A stretch of DNA of 64,000 bases from JACKFB01 sp041389525 (GTDB taxonomy: Bacteria > Myxococcota_A > UBA9042 > PHBI01 > JACKFB01): the NCBI GenBank assembly GCA_041389525.1, contig JAWKRR010000036.1, positions 1 through 64,000 of the forward strand, in the 5' to 3' direction. Every line of letters starts with the position of its first letter. Position 1 is the stretch's first letter. A program made the position numbers and the translations under genes. Below are positions 1 to 17,472 of the stretch, in pieces. The notes beneath the pieces are model-generated. The model saw only the letters and a program-made list of their open reading frames with translations, was not told the DNA's origin and did not search any database.

Positions 1-1
1 G

Positions 2-1222
2 GGCGCGAAGGCCAGCTACGACGCCATGTACGCGGCCTACGAGCGCATTTTCACCCGCTGCGGACTGGATTTCCGCGCGGTCGAGGCCGACACCGGCAAC
101 ATCGGCGGCAGCCTCTCGCACGAGTTCCAGGTGCTGGCCGAGACCGGCGAAGACGCCATCGTCAGCTGCGACAGTTGCAAGTACACCGCGAACGTCGAGC
201 TCGCCGCCATCGGCGGGCTGCCCGAGGCTTTCGCCGCGCCCGCGACCGTCGCCGCGCCCGAGTCCGTCGAGACCCCGGGCCGCCGCACCATCGACGAGGT
301 GACGGCATTCCTCGAGGTCGCCCCCGACGCGCTCATCAAGACGCTGGTGCTCGATGTCGACGGCGCAACCTGGCTCGCCCTGGTCCGCGGCGACCGCGAG
401 CTGAACCTCATCAAAGTCCGCAAAGCCCTGGGCGCCACCGAGGTCACGCTCGCCACCGATGAGGCCGTCCGCCAGGCCACCGGCGCACCCACGGGATTCG
501 CGGGCCCGACCGGACCGCAGGCCGCCGCCCTCCCGATCCTGGCCGACCCCGAGGTCCTCGCGATGGCCGAAGCCGTCACCGGCGGCAACGCAGCCGACCT
601 GCACCTCCGCGGCGTCGTCCCCGGCGTGCACTTCGAGGCGCGGCAGACCGCGGACATCCGGATGGCGGTCGAGGGCGACCGCTGCCCGCGCTGCGACGGG
701 AGCCTGCGCGCCTTCCGCGGCATCGAGGTGGGCCACGTCTTCTTCCTCGGCACCCGCTACTCCGAGCCGATGGGCTGCACCTTCCTCGACCAGGAGGGCA
801 AAGATCGCCCGATGGTCATGGGCTGCTACGGCATCGGCGTCACCCGGATCATGGCGGCGGCCATCGAGCAGAACCACGACGAGCGCGGCATCGTGTGGCC
901 GTCTCCGATCGCGCCCTACCAGGTCATCGTCATCCCCCTGGCGAAGCCCGAGGAGCCGGTCTGGGAGGCCGCCGAGGGCATCTACACCGCGCTCCGCGCC
1001 CAGGGCGTCGACGTCCTCTTCGACGACCGCCGCGACCGCCCCGGCGCCAAGTTCGCCGACGCGGACCTCATCGGGGCGCCCATGCAGATCATCGTCGGCA
1101 AGCGCACCTTCGACGCGGGTCAGGCTGAGCTCAAGTCCCGCCTCACCGGCGAGACCACCCTGGTGGGCCTGGACGCGATCGTCGCCGAAGCCAAGGCGCG
1201 GATCGCCGCGTCGGGGCGATGA
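2..1222 (+). CDS. proS: Prolyl-tRNA synthetase, C-terminal part (5' end outside the window)
   Basis: Charges tRNA-Pro with proline in the cytoplasm. The frame is open from the first bases, so the gene begins upstream; about 406 residues are visible. The visible part holds an INS/YbaK-like editing insertion (around residues 95-175), class II motif 2/3 regions with CPRCDG and the motif 3 string GIGVTRIMAA, then a C-terminal anticodon-binding domain. This order is that of bacterial-type (ProS type 1) enzymes. The stop overlaps the pyrF start in an ATGATGA arrangement, suggesting translational coupling. Identity is secure; only the N-terminus is missing. Confidence 0.95.
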   Translation, partial: GAKASYDAMYAAYERIFTRCGLDFRAVEADTGNIGGSLSHEFQVLAETGEDAIVSCDSCKYTANVELAAIGGLPEAFAAPATVAAPESVETPGRRTIDEVTAFLEVAPDALIKTLVLDVDGATWLALVRGDRELNLIKVRKALGATEVTLATDEAVRQATGAPTGFAGPTGPQAAALPILADPEVLAMAEAVTGGNAADLHLRGVVPGVHFEARQTADIRMAVEGDRCPRCDGSLRAFRGIEVGHVFFLGTRYSEPMGCTFLDQEGKDRPMVMGCYGIGVTRIMAAAIEQNHDERGIVWPSPIAPYQVIVIPLAKPEEPVWEAAEGIYTALRAQGVDVLFDDRRDRPGAKFADADLIGAPMQIIVGKRTFDAGQAELKSRLTGETTLVGLDAIVAEAKARIAASGR

Positions 1223-1953
1223 TGAGCCCCAGCCCCCAGCCGACCGGGCCCACCCTCGCGCCCACCGACCGTCTTATCGTCGCGCTCGATGCCCCCGACG
1301 AGGCCGAGGCGCGCGCCCTCATCGCCGAGCTGCGCGGCACCCGGGTCTGGTTCAAGATCGGGATGACGCTCTTCTACCGCACGGGCCGCGGCCTCATCAG
1401 CGAGCTCGTCGCGGCCGGCGACCACGTCTTCCTCGATCTGAAGTGTCACGACATCCCGCACCAGGTCGCCGGCGCGGTCACCGCCCTCGCAGATCTCGGC
1501 GTCGAGCTCCTCACGGTGCACACCTCGGGCGGGCCTGCCATGCTCGAGGCCGCAGCCCGCGCCGTCGAGGGCACCGCGACCAAGGTGCTCGCCGTCACGG
1601 TGCTGACCAGCCTCGACCGCGCCGATCTCAAGGCCACCGGCGTGGATCGCGATCCGGCCGAGCTGGTCCTCGATCGCGCTCGCCTCGCCGCCGCCTCCGG
1701 AGTTCACGGCGTCGTCGCCTCCCCGCTGGAGGCCCGCGCGCTCAGGCAGCTGCTGCCCGCGGACTTCGAGATCGTCACCCCTGGGATCCGCTCCGCGAGC
1801 GCGCCAGCCGACGACCAGCGCCGCACCGCGACCCCCGCCCAGGCGATCCGAGCCGGCGCCACCCGCCTCGTCGTCGGCCGCCCCATCACCACCGCCTGCG
1901 AGCCGGCGATGGCCGCCCGCGCCATGCTGCGCGAGATCGAGGCCGCGAAGTGA
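1219..1953 (+). CDS. pyrF: Orotidine 5'-phosphate decarboxylase
   Basis: Last step of de novo UMP synthesis: decarboxylates OMP to UMP. The protein has 244 residues, normal for the short bacterial family. It carries the catalytic DLKCHDIP signature (around residues 74-81) on a TIM-barrel pattern, and a C-terminal TPGIR plus a VVGRPI phosphate-binding segment. Two consecutive ATG codons begin it; the first overlaps the proS stop. Its own stop overlaps the GTG start of rlmB, so proS-pyrF-rlmB read as one coupled transcript. Confidence 0.96.
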   Translation: MMSPSPQPTGPTLAPTDRLIVALDAPDEAEARALIAELRGTRVWFKIGMTLFYRTGRGLISELVAAGDHVFLDLKCHDIPHQVAGAVTALADLGVELLTVHTSGGPAMLEAAARAVEGTATKVLAVTVLTSLDRADLKATGVDRDPAELVLDRARLAAASGVHGVVASPLEARALRQLLPADFEIVTPGIRSASAPADDQRRTATPAQAIRAGATRLVVGRPITTACEPAMAARAMLREIEAAK

Positions 1954-2696
1954 GCCGGATCTACGGTCACCACGCCATCGACGAGCTCCTCGACGCGTCG
2001 CCCGCCGCGATCGTAGCGATCATCACGTCGGGCGGTGACTCGCGCCCCGAGGAGGCCGCCTCCATCGAGCGCGCGCGCGCCCTGGGCATCCCGATTCGAC
2101 GGGACTCCTCGGCCGCCGCCCGTCAGCACAGCGGCGGCCGAGGCGGCGCGAGCCTCGGCGCCGAACTGCGCGTCCCCAACCCGATCGATCCGTCGGATCT
2201 GCGGGCCTCGCCGGGCGAGTCCCGCCTCGTCCTCCTCCTCGACGGCATCACCGATCCCCACAACCTGGGCGCGATCATCCGCACCGCCGCAGCGTTTGGG
2301 GCCGACGCGGTCTTCATCCCCAAGGACCGCAACGCCTCCCTCACCGACGCCGCGGTGCGCGCGTCCGCCGGCGGCGTCGCCCACGTGCCGGTCACGCGGG
2401 TGACGAACCTGAGCCGCACCATCCGTACCCTGAAGGACCAGGGCTTCTGGGTGCTCGGCACCCACGTCGAGGAGGGCGTGCCCCTGTGGCAAGCCGATCT
2501 GGCCGGCCCCGTGGCGCTGGTGCTCGGTGCTGAGGGCTCGGGCCTGCGTCCCGGCGTGCTCAAGGCCTGCGATGGCAGCATCCACCTGGAGCTGCCCGGG
2601 CGAGTGCGCGCTCTCAACGTGAGCGTCTTCGCCGGAGTCGCCTGCGCGGAGGTCCTTCGTCAACGGAACGCTCGCTCGCCCTCCAGCTCGCCCTGA
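1950..2696 (+). CDS. rlmB: 23S rRNA (guanosine-2'-O-)-methyltransferase, RlmB/TrmH (SpoU) family
   Basis: Predicted SAM-dependent 2'-O-methylation of 23S rRNA (G2251 in E. coli). The GTG start at 1950 overlaps the pyrF stop by four bases and gives 248 residues, typical for RlmB. An N-terminal substrate-binding segment begins SRIYGHHAIDELL. The SPOUT knot domain shows the three SpoU motifs: NLGAIIRTAAAFGA, LVLGAEGSGL and LNVSVFAGV. The open frame extends much further upstream inside proS/pyrF but that part is shadow. TrmH-type tRNA specificity cannot be excluded; RlmB is favoured by length and the GHHAI start. Confidence 0.9.
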   Translation: MSRIYGHHAIDELLDASPAAIVAIITSGGDSRPEEAASIERARALGIPIRRDSSAAARQHSGGRGGASLGAELRVPNPIDPSDLRASPGESRLVLLLDGITDPHNLGAIIRTAAAFGADAVFIPKDRNASLTDAAVRASAGGVAHVPVTRVTNLSRTIRTLKDQGFWVLGTHVEEGVPLWQADLAGPVALVLGAEGSGLRPGVLKACDGSIHLELPGRVRALNVSVFAGVACAEVLRQRNARSPSSSP

Positions 2697-2760
2697 GGTG
2701 CGTTGAAAACCGAGTAATATCGAACGCATCCACCGGAAGGGTGGCATGGAGATAAGGCGG

Positions 2761-2789
2761 TTGACACACCCCCGACCGTCTCGTATAAC
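2761..2789 (+). promoter_or_regulatory. Sigma-70 promoter for the tRNA-tuf operon
   Basis: TTGACA at 2761-2766, a 17-base spacer, then TATAAC at 2784-2789. This is nearly consensus and lies 60 bases before tRNA-Thr, as expected for a strong stable-RNA/tuf promoter. Confidence 0.85.
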
Positions 2790-2848
2790 GCGGAGCCCTT
2801 CGACCGGGAGCCCGGAAAGCAGGCCGCCAGTCGGAGGCATCTACCTGG

Positions 2849-2921
2849 GCTGACGTAGCTCAACTGGTAGAGCAGCTGATTTGTAATCAGCAGGTTGCGG
2901 GTTCAAGTCCCACCGTCAGCT
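2849..2921 (+). tRNA. tRNA-Thr (TGT)
   Basis: Acceptor GCTGACG pairs with CGTCAGC. The anticodon stem GCTGA/TCAGC holds a TGT anticodon loop. T arm with GGTTCAAGTCC. CCA is not encoded. First of the Thr-Tyr-Gly-Thr series that precedes tuf. Confidence 0.96.
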
Positions 2922-2974
2922 TCAAGCTGCGTGTTCTTTTAAAGTGTTGGGTCCTTGCTGATGGCAACCCGTGG

Positions 2975-3060
<86 letters not shown>

Positions 3061-3092
3061 GGAGTCCTCTGCGGCCCGAGCCAAGCGCACAT

Positions 3093-3168
3093 GCGGGAAT
3101 AGCTCAGTTGGTAGAGCATCAGCCTTCCAAGCTGAGGGTCGCGAGTTCGAACCTCGTTTCCCGCTCCA
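3093..3168 (+). tRNA. tRNA-Gly (TCC)
   Basis: Acceptor GCGGGAA pairs with TTCCCGC. The anticodon stem TCAGC/GCTGA carries TCC. CCA is encoded at 3166-3168. Confidence 0.96.
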
Positions 3169-3214
3169 CCGGGCGACCGGGGCGCGAGGTCCGGGCTGCA
3201 GGGGCATCCTTATT

Positions 3215-3289
<75 letters not shown>

Positions 3290-3451
3290 AGCGAGTGGTA
3301 TCCCCGACTAGGGAAGCTGCTCAAACAGTGTGTGGGCCTTAGGCGGCGATACCGTCGCGACGTCGTTACAGTTCATTTCATCAAGTTGGTCGACAGCCGA
3401 TGGGTCCGCGGTCCGCGGGACGCGCGGCGTCTCCGCAGAGGGAGTTTCGAG

Positions 3452-4648
<1,197 letters not shown>

Positions 4649-4680
4649 TTCTGGTCGACTTGACCGTGTAGTGCGAAGGA

Positions 4681-4709
4681 GCGGGGCCTGCCATCCAGGC
4701 AGGTCCCGC
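4681..4709 (+). terminator. Hairpin after tuf, possible terminator or attenuator
   Basis: GCGGGGCCTGCC (4681-4692) pairs with GGCAGGTCCCGC (4698-4709) around a 5-base loop, with one mismatch. There is no long T run, so partial termination between tuf and rpmG is the best guess. Confidence 0.55.
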
Positions 4710-4735
4710 CTCGTTAGACTCGAGGAGAGTGTGAG

Positions 4736-4915
4736 ATGGCCAAGAAGGGCAACCGGGTGATCATCACCCTCGAGTGCACGGAGGCGCGGCCGTTGGGCCT
4801 GACGCCGAGCCGCTACACGTCGATGAAGAACAAGAAGAACACCCCCAAGCGGATCGAGCTGAAGAAGTACAACCCTTCGCTTCAGCGTCACACGATCCAC
4901 CGCGAGATCAAGTAG
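4736..4915 (+). CDS. rpmG: 50S ribosomal protein L33 (zinc-ligand-poor form)
   Basis: Small 50S protein near the E site. 59 residues from ATG 4736 (MAKKGNRVIITLECTEA), normal L33 length. The family hallmarks TLECTE, NKKNTPKRIELKKY and HTIHRE are present. Of the four cysteines of zinc-binding L33, only C14 remains; the second of the first pair is Ala and the YCPRC-like pair is YNPSL, so this is a C-minus-type protein that should not hold zinc. The position between tuf and tRNA-Trp/secE is the conserved one. Confidence 0.93.
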   Translation: MAKKGNRVIITLECTEARPLGLTPSRYTSMKNKKNTPKRIELKKYNPSLQRHTIHREIK

Positions 4916-4957
4916 GCCGCACTCGGTCGGTCAGCGCGGCTCACGAGACACCCACGG

Positions 4958-4995
4958 AGCGCCATACAGCCCAGCGAGACTGGGCGGATGGCGCT
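4958..4995 (+). terminator. Two-step hairpin before the tRNA-Trp promoter
   Basis: AGCGCCAT (4958-4965) pairs with ATGGCGCT (4988-4995), and inside it CCCAG (4970-4974) pairs with CTGGG (4980-4984). It lies after rpmG and just before a TTGACA promoter, so it probably ends the tuf-rpmG transcript. Confidence 0.5.
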
Positions 4996-5011
4996 TCGGC
5001 ACGAAAAGTGC

Positions 5012-5041
5012 TTGACAGTCTCGAAGCCGCCTCCGTACAGT
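5012..5041 (+). promoter_or_regulatory. Sigma-70 promoter for tRNA-Trp and probably secE-nusG
   Basis: TTGACA at 5012-5017, an 18-base spacer and TACAGT at 5036-5041. It lies 55 bases before tRNA-Trp. Confidence 0.75.
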
Positions 5042-5095
5042 GCGCGCCCCTTGGGTCCTCGACCCGCGGCGAAAGCCCGGTTCGGGGAACGCTCT

Positions 5096-5172
5096 GGGCC
5101 AGTAGCTCCAATTGGTAGAGCATCGGACTCCAAATCCGAGTGTTGTAGGTTCGAGTCCTACCTGGCCTGCCA
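5096..5172 (+). tRNA. tRNA-Trp (CCA)
   Basis: Acceptor GGGCCAG pairs with CTGGCCT (a G1-U72 wobble). The anticodon stem TCGGA/TCCGA carries CCA. Discriminator G and the encoded CCA end at 5170-5172. The location between rpmG and secE is conserved in many bacteria. Confidence 0.96.
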
Positions 5173-5265
5173 ATAATCATTTCAGAGGGACTCGAACCTC
5201 CTTGCCGCCGTGTGGTGGCAGACCCCGGACTCGAGAGACCTCAAGACACAGGGCACGGCCAGCAC

Positions 5266-5649
5266 ATGGGTGTCGCTCGTTACGTGAACATGGCGTTCGT
5301 TGGAGCCGGCCTACTGATGTGGGTCGTCTTCTCGGGCTTCTACGGCTGGGCGATGAGCCTGGTGAGTGCGTCGATCAATCGGCCGCTCATCGGCGTGAAC
5401 TTTCGCCTGGCGGACCTCCTGGGTCTGCTGACGGCCATCGCCATAACGATCTATCTCCGTCGCCACGAGCGCGTCTCGACGTTCTCGATGGAGGTCGGAA
5501 ATGAGTTGTCGAAGGTCACCTGGCCTACGTGGCAGGAGACTCGCCTCTCCACGATCGTCGTCATCGTGGTGACCATCGTCATCGCCGCAATCCTCGGCTT
5601 GTTCGACTCGGTTTGGGCGTTCCTTTCAGCGCTCGTCTACAAGGTCTGA
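5266..5649 (+). CDS. secE: Preprotein translocase subunit SecE
   Basis: Inner-membrane clamp subunit of the SecYEG channel. 127 residues from ATG 5266. Three predicted membrane segments (about residues 9-30, 47-64 and 96-120) give the E. coli-like three-span form. The conserved cytoplasmic hinge is present as NELSKVTWPTWQE. A longer in-frame start at 5212 and an internal ATG at 5290 exist; 5266 gives a normal N-terminus although its ribosome site is weak. It is 46 bases before nusG. Confidence 0.92.
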   Translation: MGVARYVNMAFVGAGLLMWVVFSGFYGWAMSLVSASINRPLIGVNFRLADLLGLLTAIAITIYLRRHERVSTFSMEVGNELSKVTWPTWQETRLSTIVVIVVTIVIAAILGLFDSVWAFLSALVYKV

Positions 5650-5695
5650 GCTGGTCGCGGACTCCGCGGAATGCGGTTTTGTGAGGTATCTCGAG

Positions 5696-6226
5696 ATGGC
5701 GATGAAATGGTACGCGGTCGGGACGTTCTCCGGCTTCGAGGCGCGCGCAAAGCAGCTCCTCGTGGAGAACATCAAGACTCATGGGCTCGACGAGCGCTTC
5801 GGCGAGGTCCTGGTTCCGACCGAGGAGGTCGTGGAACTACGGGGCGGCGCCAAGCGCACGGCCCAGCGAAAGCTGATGCCAGGCTACATGTTCGTGCAGA
5901 TGGAGATGGACGGCGAGACGTGGAATCTCGTGAAGAACACCCAGCGCATCACCGGGTTCATCGGGGACGACAAGCACCCGAAGCCCATCAGCGAGCGTGA
6001 GATCCAAAAGCTCACGCAGCAGGTCGAAGAGGGCAGCACCTACACCCGGCCCAGCATCGCGTTCGAGGAAGGCAACAACGTCCGCATCATCGACGGACCC
6101 TTCTTGAACTTCAGCGGTGTGGTCGAGGAAGTGCTCGCGCAGAAGCAGAAGGTCCGTGTTCTTGTAAGCATCTTCGGCCGGGCGACCCCGGTCGAGCTCG
6201 ATTTTATGCAGGTTGAGCGCATGTAG
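5696..6226 (+). CDS. nusG: Transcription termination/antitermination factor NusG
   Basis: Binds RNA polymerase to suppress pausing and links it to Rho or ribosomes. 176 residues from ATG 5696, with GAGG 9 bases before it; a GTG at 5681 would add five residues. The NGN domain begins KWYAVGTFSGFE and contains LMPGYMFV. The C-terminal KOW domain has NNVRIIDGPFLNFSGVVEEV. Length matches the family. The context secE-nusG-rplKAJL is canonical. Confidence 0.97.
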   Translation: MAMKWYAVGTFSGFEARAKQLLVENIKTHGLDERFGEVLVPTEEVVELRGGAKRTAQRKLMPGYMFVQMEMDGETWNLVKNTQRITGFIGDDKHPKPISEREIQKLTQQVEEGSTYTRPSIAFEEGNNVRIIDGPFLNFSGVVEEVLAQKQKVRVLVSIFGRATPVELDFMQVERM

Positions 6227-6302
6227 CAGGCGGCACGCGCCGCCCAAGCGGTGACCGCACGGCATGAGTTGCCGGGGCCGGTTCCGACGAGGAGCATCCG
6301 AG

Positions 6303-6725
6303 ATGGCAAAGAAAATCAGCGGCTACATCAAGCTCCAGGTCACCGGTGGCCAGGCGAACCCGTCGCCGCCGGTCGGCCCCGCGCTTGGTCAGCACGGCGT
6401 GAACATCATGCAGTTCTGCAAGGAGTTCAACGCTCGCACCCAGGCCCAGACGGGCGTTGTCACGCCGGTGGTCATCACCGTGTACGGCGACCGCTCGTTC
6501 TCCTTCATCACGAAGACGCCGCCGGCGCCGGTCCTGCTGCTCAAGGCGGCGGGCGTGAAGAAGGGCTCGCCGATCCCGAACCGCGTCAAGGTTGGCAAGG
6601 TCACCGCCGCGCAGGTCCGCGAGATCGCCGAGGTGAAGCTGCCGGATCTCTACGCAAACGATCTCGAAGCGGCGAGCCGCACCATCGCGGGCACGGCTCG
6701 CAGCATGGGACTCGACATCGTCTAA
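6303..6725 (+). CDS. rplK: 50S ribosomal protein L11
   Basis: Part of the GTPase-associated centre on 23S rRNA. 140 residues from ATG 6303 with a GAGGAG ribosome site upstream. Typical N-terminus KISGYIKLQVTGGQANPSPP and the proline-rich VGPALGQHGVNIMQFCKEF. The RNA-binding C-terminal half ends RTIAGTARSMGLDIV. First gene of the L11-L1 pair, 76 bases after nusG. Confidence 0.97.
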   Translation: MAKKISGYIKLQVTGGQANPSPPVGPALGQHGVNIMQFCKEFNARTQAQTGVVTPVVITVYGDRSFSFITKTPPAPVLLLKAAGVKKGSPIPNRVKVGKVTAAQVREIAEVKLPDLYANDLEAASRTIAGTARSMGLDIV

Positions 6726-6833
6726 GAAGTTCGCTCGACCTCGCCGTGGGGGCCGCAACCGGCCCGACTCAGCGTCGTCGCGCACAACAGTGGGAGGGGG
6801 AAACCCCGTTCGGACCACTAGGAGCTAAGAGCC

Positions 6834-7538
6834 ATGAAGGGACGTGGGAAGAAGTACAGCGAGGCGGCTGGCAAGGTCGAGCGCTCGAAGCTCTATGAGC
6901 TAGCCGAGGCGGTCGCGCTGGTGAAAGAGACCAGCTACGGCAAGTTCGACGCCACCGTGAACCTCGCCGTTCGCCTGGGCGTCAACCCGCGCCACGCCGA
7001 CCAGATGGTCCGCGGCGCCGTGGTGTTGCCGAACGGCACCGGAAAGGACGTCCGCGTCGCGGTCTTCGCCAAGGGCGAGAAGGCGGCGGAGGCCCTCGCG
7101 GCTGGCGCAGACGAGGTCGGTTCGGAGGACTTGGTCGCCAAGATTCAGGGCGGCTGGCTCGACTTCGACATGGCGATCGCCACCCCCGACATGATGGGCC
7201 AGGTCGGCCGCATCGGTCGCGTGCTCGGACCGCGCGGTCTGATGCCGAACCCGAAGAGCGGCTCCGTCACCTTCGAGGTGGGCCAGGCTGTTCGCGATGC
7301 GAAGGCCGGTAAGGTCGAGTTCCGCGTCGAGAAGGCGGGCATCGTGCACGCGGGTGTCGGCAAGGTCTCCTTCGACGCGGACAAGCTGACCGAGAACGTC
7401 GAGAGCTTGTTGAGCGCGTTGGTGAAGCTCAAGCCCTCCAGCGCGAAGGGCACCTACGTCAAGAGCATCGCGCTCTCGGCGACCATGGGCCCGGGCATCC
7501 GCGTCAACACCCTGACGTCGTCCGCGGTTCCTACGTGA
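6834..7538 (+). CDS. rplA: 50S ribosomal protein L1
   Basis: Forms the L1 stalk that helps release deacylated tRNA; in many bacteria it also represses the L11-L1 mRNA. 234 residues from ATG 6834. Contains the family segments MGQVGRIGRVLGPRGLMPNP and GTYVKSIALSATMGPG. A 108-base gap separates it from rplK. It is followed by a perfect hairpin and a 380-base leader before rplJ. Confidence 0.97.
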   Translation: MKGRGKKYSEAAGKVERSKLYELAEAVALVKETSYGKFDATVNLAVRLGVNPRHADQMVRGAVVLPNGTGKDVRVAVFAKGEKAAEALAAGADEVGSEDLVAKIQGGWLDFDMAIATPDMMGQVGRIGRVLGPRGLMPNPKSGSVTFEVGQAVRDAKAGKVEFRVEKAGIVHAGVGKVSFDADKLTENVESLLSALVKLKPSSAKGTYVKSIALSATMGPGIRVNTLTSSAVPT

Positions 7539-7921
7539 TCGTTCGGGGATCGGTGGGGCTAACGCCCTGACGATCTCCGCGACCGTGGCGGGCGGTATCC
7601 CGTCAAACTCACGGAGATTGCTCCGTGAGATGTTGTCAGTGTCAGTGCCAGGTCCCATCCGGTCGCTGGCCGTCAAAGAAATCGGAGGACGAGGTCCTCA
7701 AATCCGTCAGTCGACGGTTCCGGTGGAGGCGGTGAGTGCAGGAGGCGGAATGCGACGGTGTCATGGCCGCGCGTCCGCGCTACCCAGTGTAGTGGAACCT
7801 CGATTCCCAGGCTCGTTCGCCCCCGGGGACTTCGGTCCTCTGGTTGGTGACACGGACCGAGACCCGGCGCTCTGTGGTGCCAACCTCGATGGACGAATGA
7901 AATGACGTCCCAGGAGGGAGA
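7539..7921 (+). promoter_or_regulatory. Non-coding interval with probable L10 (rplJL) mRNA leader
   Basis: 383 bases without a credible gene. After the 7608-7629 hairpin come two short stems: GAGGAC/GTCCTC at 7685-7699 and CCGTC/GACGG at 7704-7717. A third, GGGGAC/GTCCTC with a TTCG tetraloop, lies at 7825-7840. The interval ends in a strong AGGAGGGA ribosome site (7912-7919). L10-L7/L12 commonly represses its own mRNA by binding such a leader; here the role is inferred from position and structure only. No clear promoter was identified. Confidence 0.5.
7608..7629 (+). terminator. Perfect hairpin downstream of rplA
   Basis: CTCACGGAG (7608-7616) and CTCCGTGAG (7621-7629) form a 9-bp perfect stem with a 4-base loop, 70 bases after the rplA stop. 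No T run follows, so it may be an RNA stabiliser or a Rho-assisted stop rather than an intrinsic terminator. Confidence 0.5.
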
Positions 7922-8446
7922 ATGAACCGTCAGGAGAAATCGCAGCAGGTAGAAGAGCTGCGGGCACTCTTCGACGGGACCCAGCTGGCGATCATTACGA
8001 AGTACGACGGCGTCGTCGTGCCGAATATGGTCGAGTTCCGAGCCGAGCTCGGAAGAAACCAGTCAGGGTACCGGGTCGTGAAGAACAGCCTCGCGAGGCT
8101 GGCCACGAAGGATACGGACCTCGAAGCGCTTCACTCGCACTTCAAGGGTCCGGTCGGCGTGGCGTTTACCAAGCAGGATCCCGCGGCGACGGCGAAGATC
8201 GTCACCGCGTTTGTGAAGGCCAACCCGAAGATGGAGATCCGTGCAGGCGTCCTCGCCGGCGGAACCGTGATCGATGCCGCTGGCGTCGACACGCTCTCCA
8301 AGCTCCCCGGGAAGGATGAGCTTCGCGGATCGCTCCTCGGCGCCCTGACGGGTGTTCCGCGGAATCTGCTCGGTGTCTTCACGGCAGCCCAGCGTGGGCT
8401 CGTCGGTGTGCTCGCCGCTCGTGGAAAGCAGCTCGAGGGCGCATAG
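7922..8446 (+). CDS. rplJ: 50S ribosomal protein L10
   Basis: Base of the L12 stalk; binds 23S rRNA and the L7/L12 dimers. 174 residues from ATG 7922 behind AGGAGGGA. N-terminal MNRQEKSQQVEELRALF and the RVVKNSLARLA RNA-binding segment are typical. The C-terminal helix that carries L12 follows GVPRNLLGVFTAAQRG. Cotranscribed with rplL 78 bases downstream and probably autoregulated through the preceding leader. Confidence 0.96.
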   Translation: MNRQEKSQQVEELRALFDGTQLAIITKYDGVVVPNMVEFRAELGRNQSGYRVVKNSLARLATKDTDLEALHSHFKGPVGVAFTKQDPAATAKIVTAFVKANPKMEIRAGVLAGGTVIDAAGVDTLSKLPGKDELRGSLLGALTGVPRNLLGVFTAAQRGLVGVLAARGKQLEGA

Positions 8447-8524
8447 GCCCCTCGAACCAACCAACTTGTTTGAATTTTCAATGTGTGAGCGCGGGCGAGG
8501 TTAGCCCGCAGGAGAATCGATACC

Positions 8525-8914
8525 ATGGCAGAGTTGACCAAAGATCAGGTGAAGGACTTCCTCGGCAACATGACCGTCATCGAGCTTTCGGCGCTCGTGA
8601 AGGAGCTCGAGGAGGCGTGGGGCGTCTCGGCGGCTGCACCCGTGGCTGTGGCCGCGGCGGGCGGCGGCGGCGGCGGTGGTGCTGAGGCCGCGGCCGAAGA
8701 GCAGACCGAGTTCGACGTGATCCTCACCGGATCCGGCGACAAGAAGATCCAGGTCATCAAGGTCGTGCGCGAGCTGACCGGCCTGGGCCTCAAGGAGGCC
8801 AAGGCGGCCGTGGACGAGCCCCCGAGCACCATCAAGGAGGGCGTGTCCAAGGCGGAGGCGGCCGACATGAAGGCGAAGATCGAAGAGGCCGGCGGCTCGG
8901 CGACCATCAAGTAG
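8525..8914 (+). CDS. rplL: 50S ribosomal protein L7/L12
   Basis: Multi-copy stalk protein that recruits translational GTPases. 129 residues from ATG 8525. N-terminal dimerisation domain with DFLGNMTVIELSALVKELEE, a flexible Ala/Gly hinge (about residues 34-56, including seven glycines in a row) and the C-terminal domain with VIKVVRELTGLGLKEAKAAV. The hinge is somewhat glycine-rich compared with E. coli. A strong hairpin follows before rpoB. Confidence 0.97.
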   Translation: MAELTKDQVKDFLGNMTVIELSALVKELEEAWGVSAAAPVAVAAAGGGGGGGAEAAAEEQTEFDVILTGSGDKKIQVIKVVRELTGLGLKEAKAAVDEPPSTIKEGVSKAEAADMKAKIEEAGGSATIK

Positions 8915-8925
8915 CTGCGCTAGAG

Positions 8926-8966
8926 GGTCGGGCGTCTCCTCGTTGGAGATGCCCGACCACCGTTTT
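8926..8966 (+). terminator. Attenuator/terminator between rplL and rpoB
   Basis: GGTCGGGCGTCTCC (8926-8939) pairs with GGAGATGCCCGACC (8945-8958), 14 bp with one G-U, a 5-base loop, then ACCGTTTT. This matches the place where other bacteria attenuate between stalk proteins and RNA polymerase, giving more L12 than beta subunit. Confidence 0.8.
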
Positions 8967-9093
8967 GGGGTGTCCGCCTCCACGGATACCCGCCGAGCGC
9001 CCCACACCGTGGCGCTCACCCCCTCAGGCAGACCCTCTCTGCTGAGGTAAGGCTGACGAGCCCGCCGAAAGCATCTGTCGGCAAGGAGCAACC

Positions 9094-13206
<4,113 letters not shown>

Positions 13207-13215
13207 GGAGAAACC

Positions 13216-17340
<4,125 letters not shown>

Positions 17341-17354
17341 CCCCGCGGAACCCT

Positions 17355-17385
17355 TGGCCGGGCGACAACCTCAGTCGCCCGGCCA
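17355..17385 (+). terminator. Hairpin after rpoC
   Basis: TGGCCGGGCGAC (17355-17366) pairs perfectly with GTCGCCCGGCCA (17374-17385) over a 7-base loop. T run absent. It lies between the rpoC stop and the rpsL promoter, so it probably ends or weakens the rpoBC transcript. Confidence 0.65.
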
Positions 17386-17393
17386 GATCCCGC

Positions 17394-17421
17394 TTGACTT
17401 GTCGCTGTCGCACCCTAGAAT
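17394..17421 (+). promoter_or_regulatory. Sigma-70 promoter for rpsL-rpsG
   Basis: TTGACT at 17394-17399, a 16-base spacer and TAGAAT at 17416-17421, about 50 bases before the rpsL start. Confidence 0.75.
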
Positions 17422-17472
17422 CCGCCTCCCCGTCAGACCGGGGCCTCGCGGCCAGCAGGAACGGAACCCCGA

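Noticed and set aside
7585..7905. 106-residue frame in the rplA-rplJ gap
   Set aside because: No family features, and it runs across the structured leader; position and stems favour regulatory RNA.
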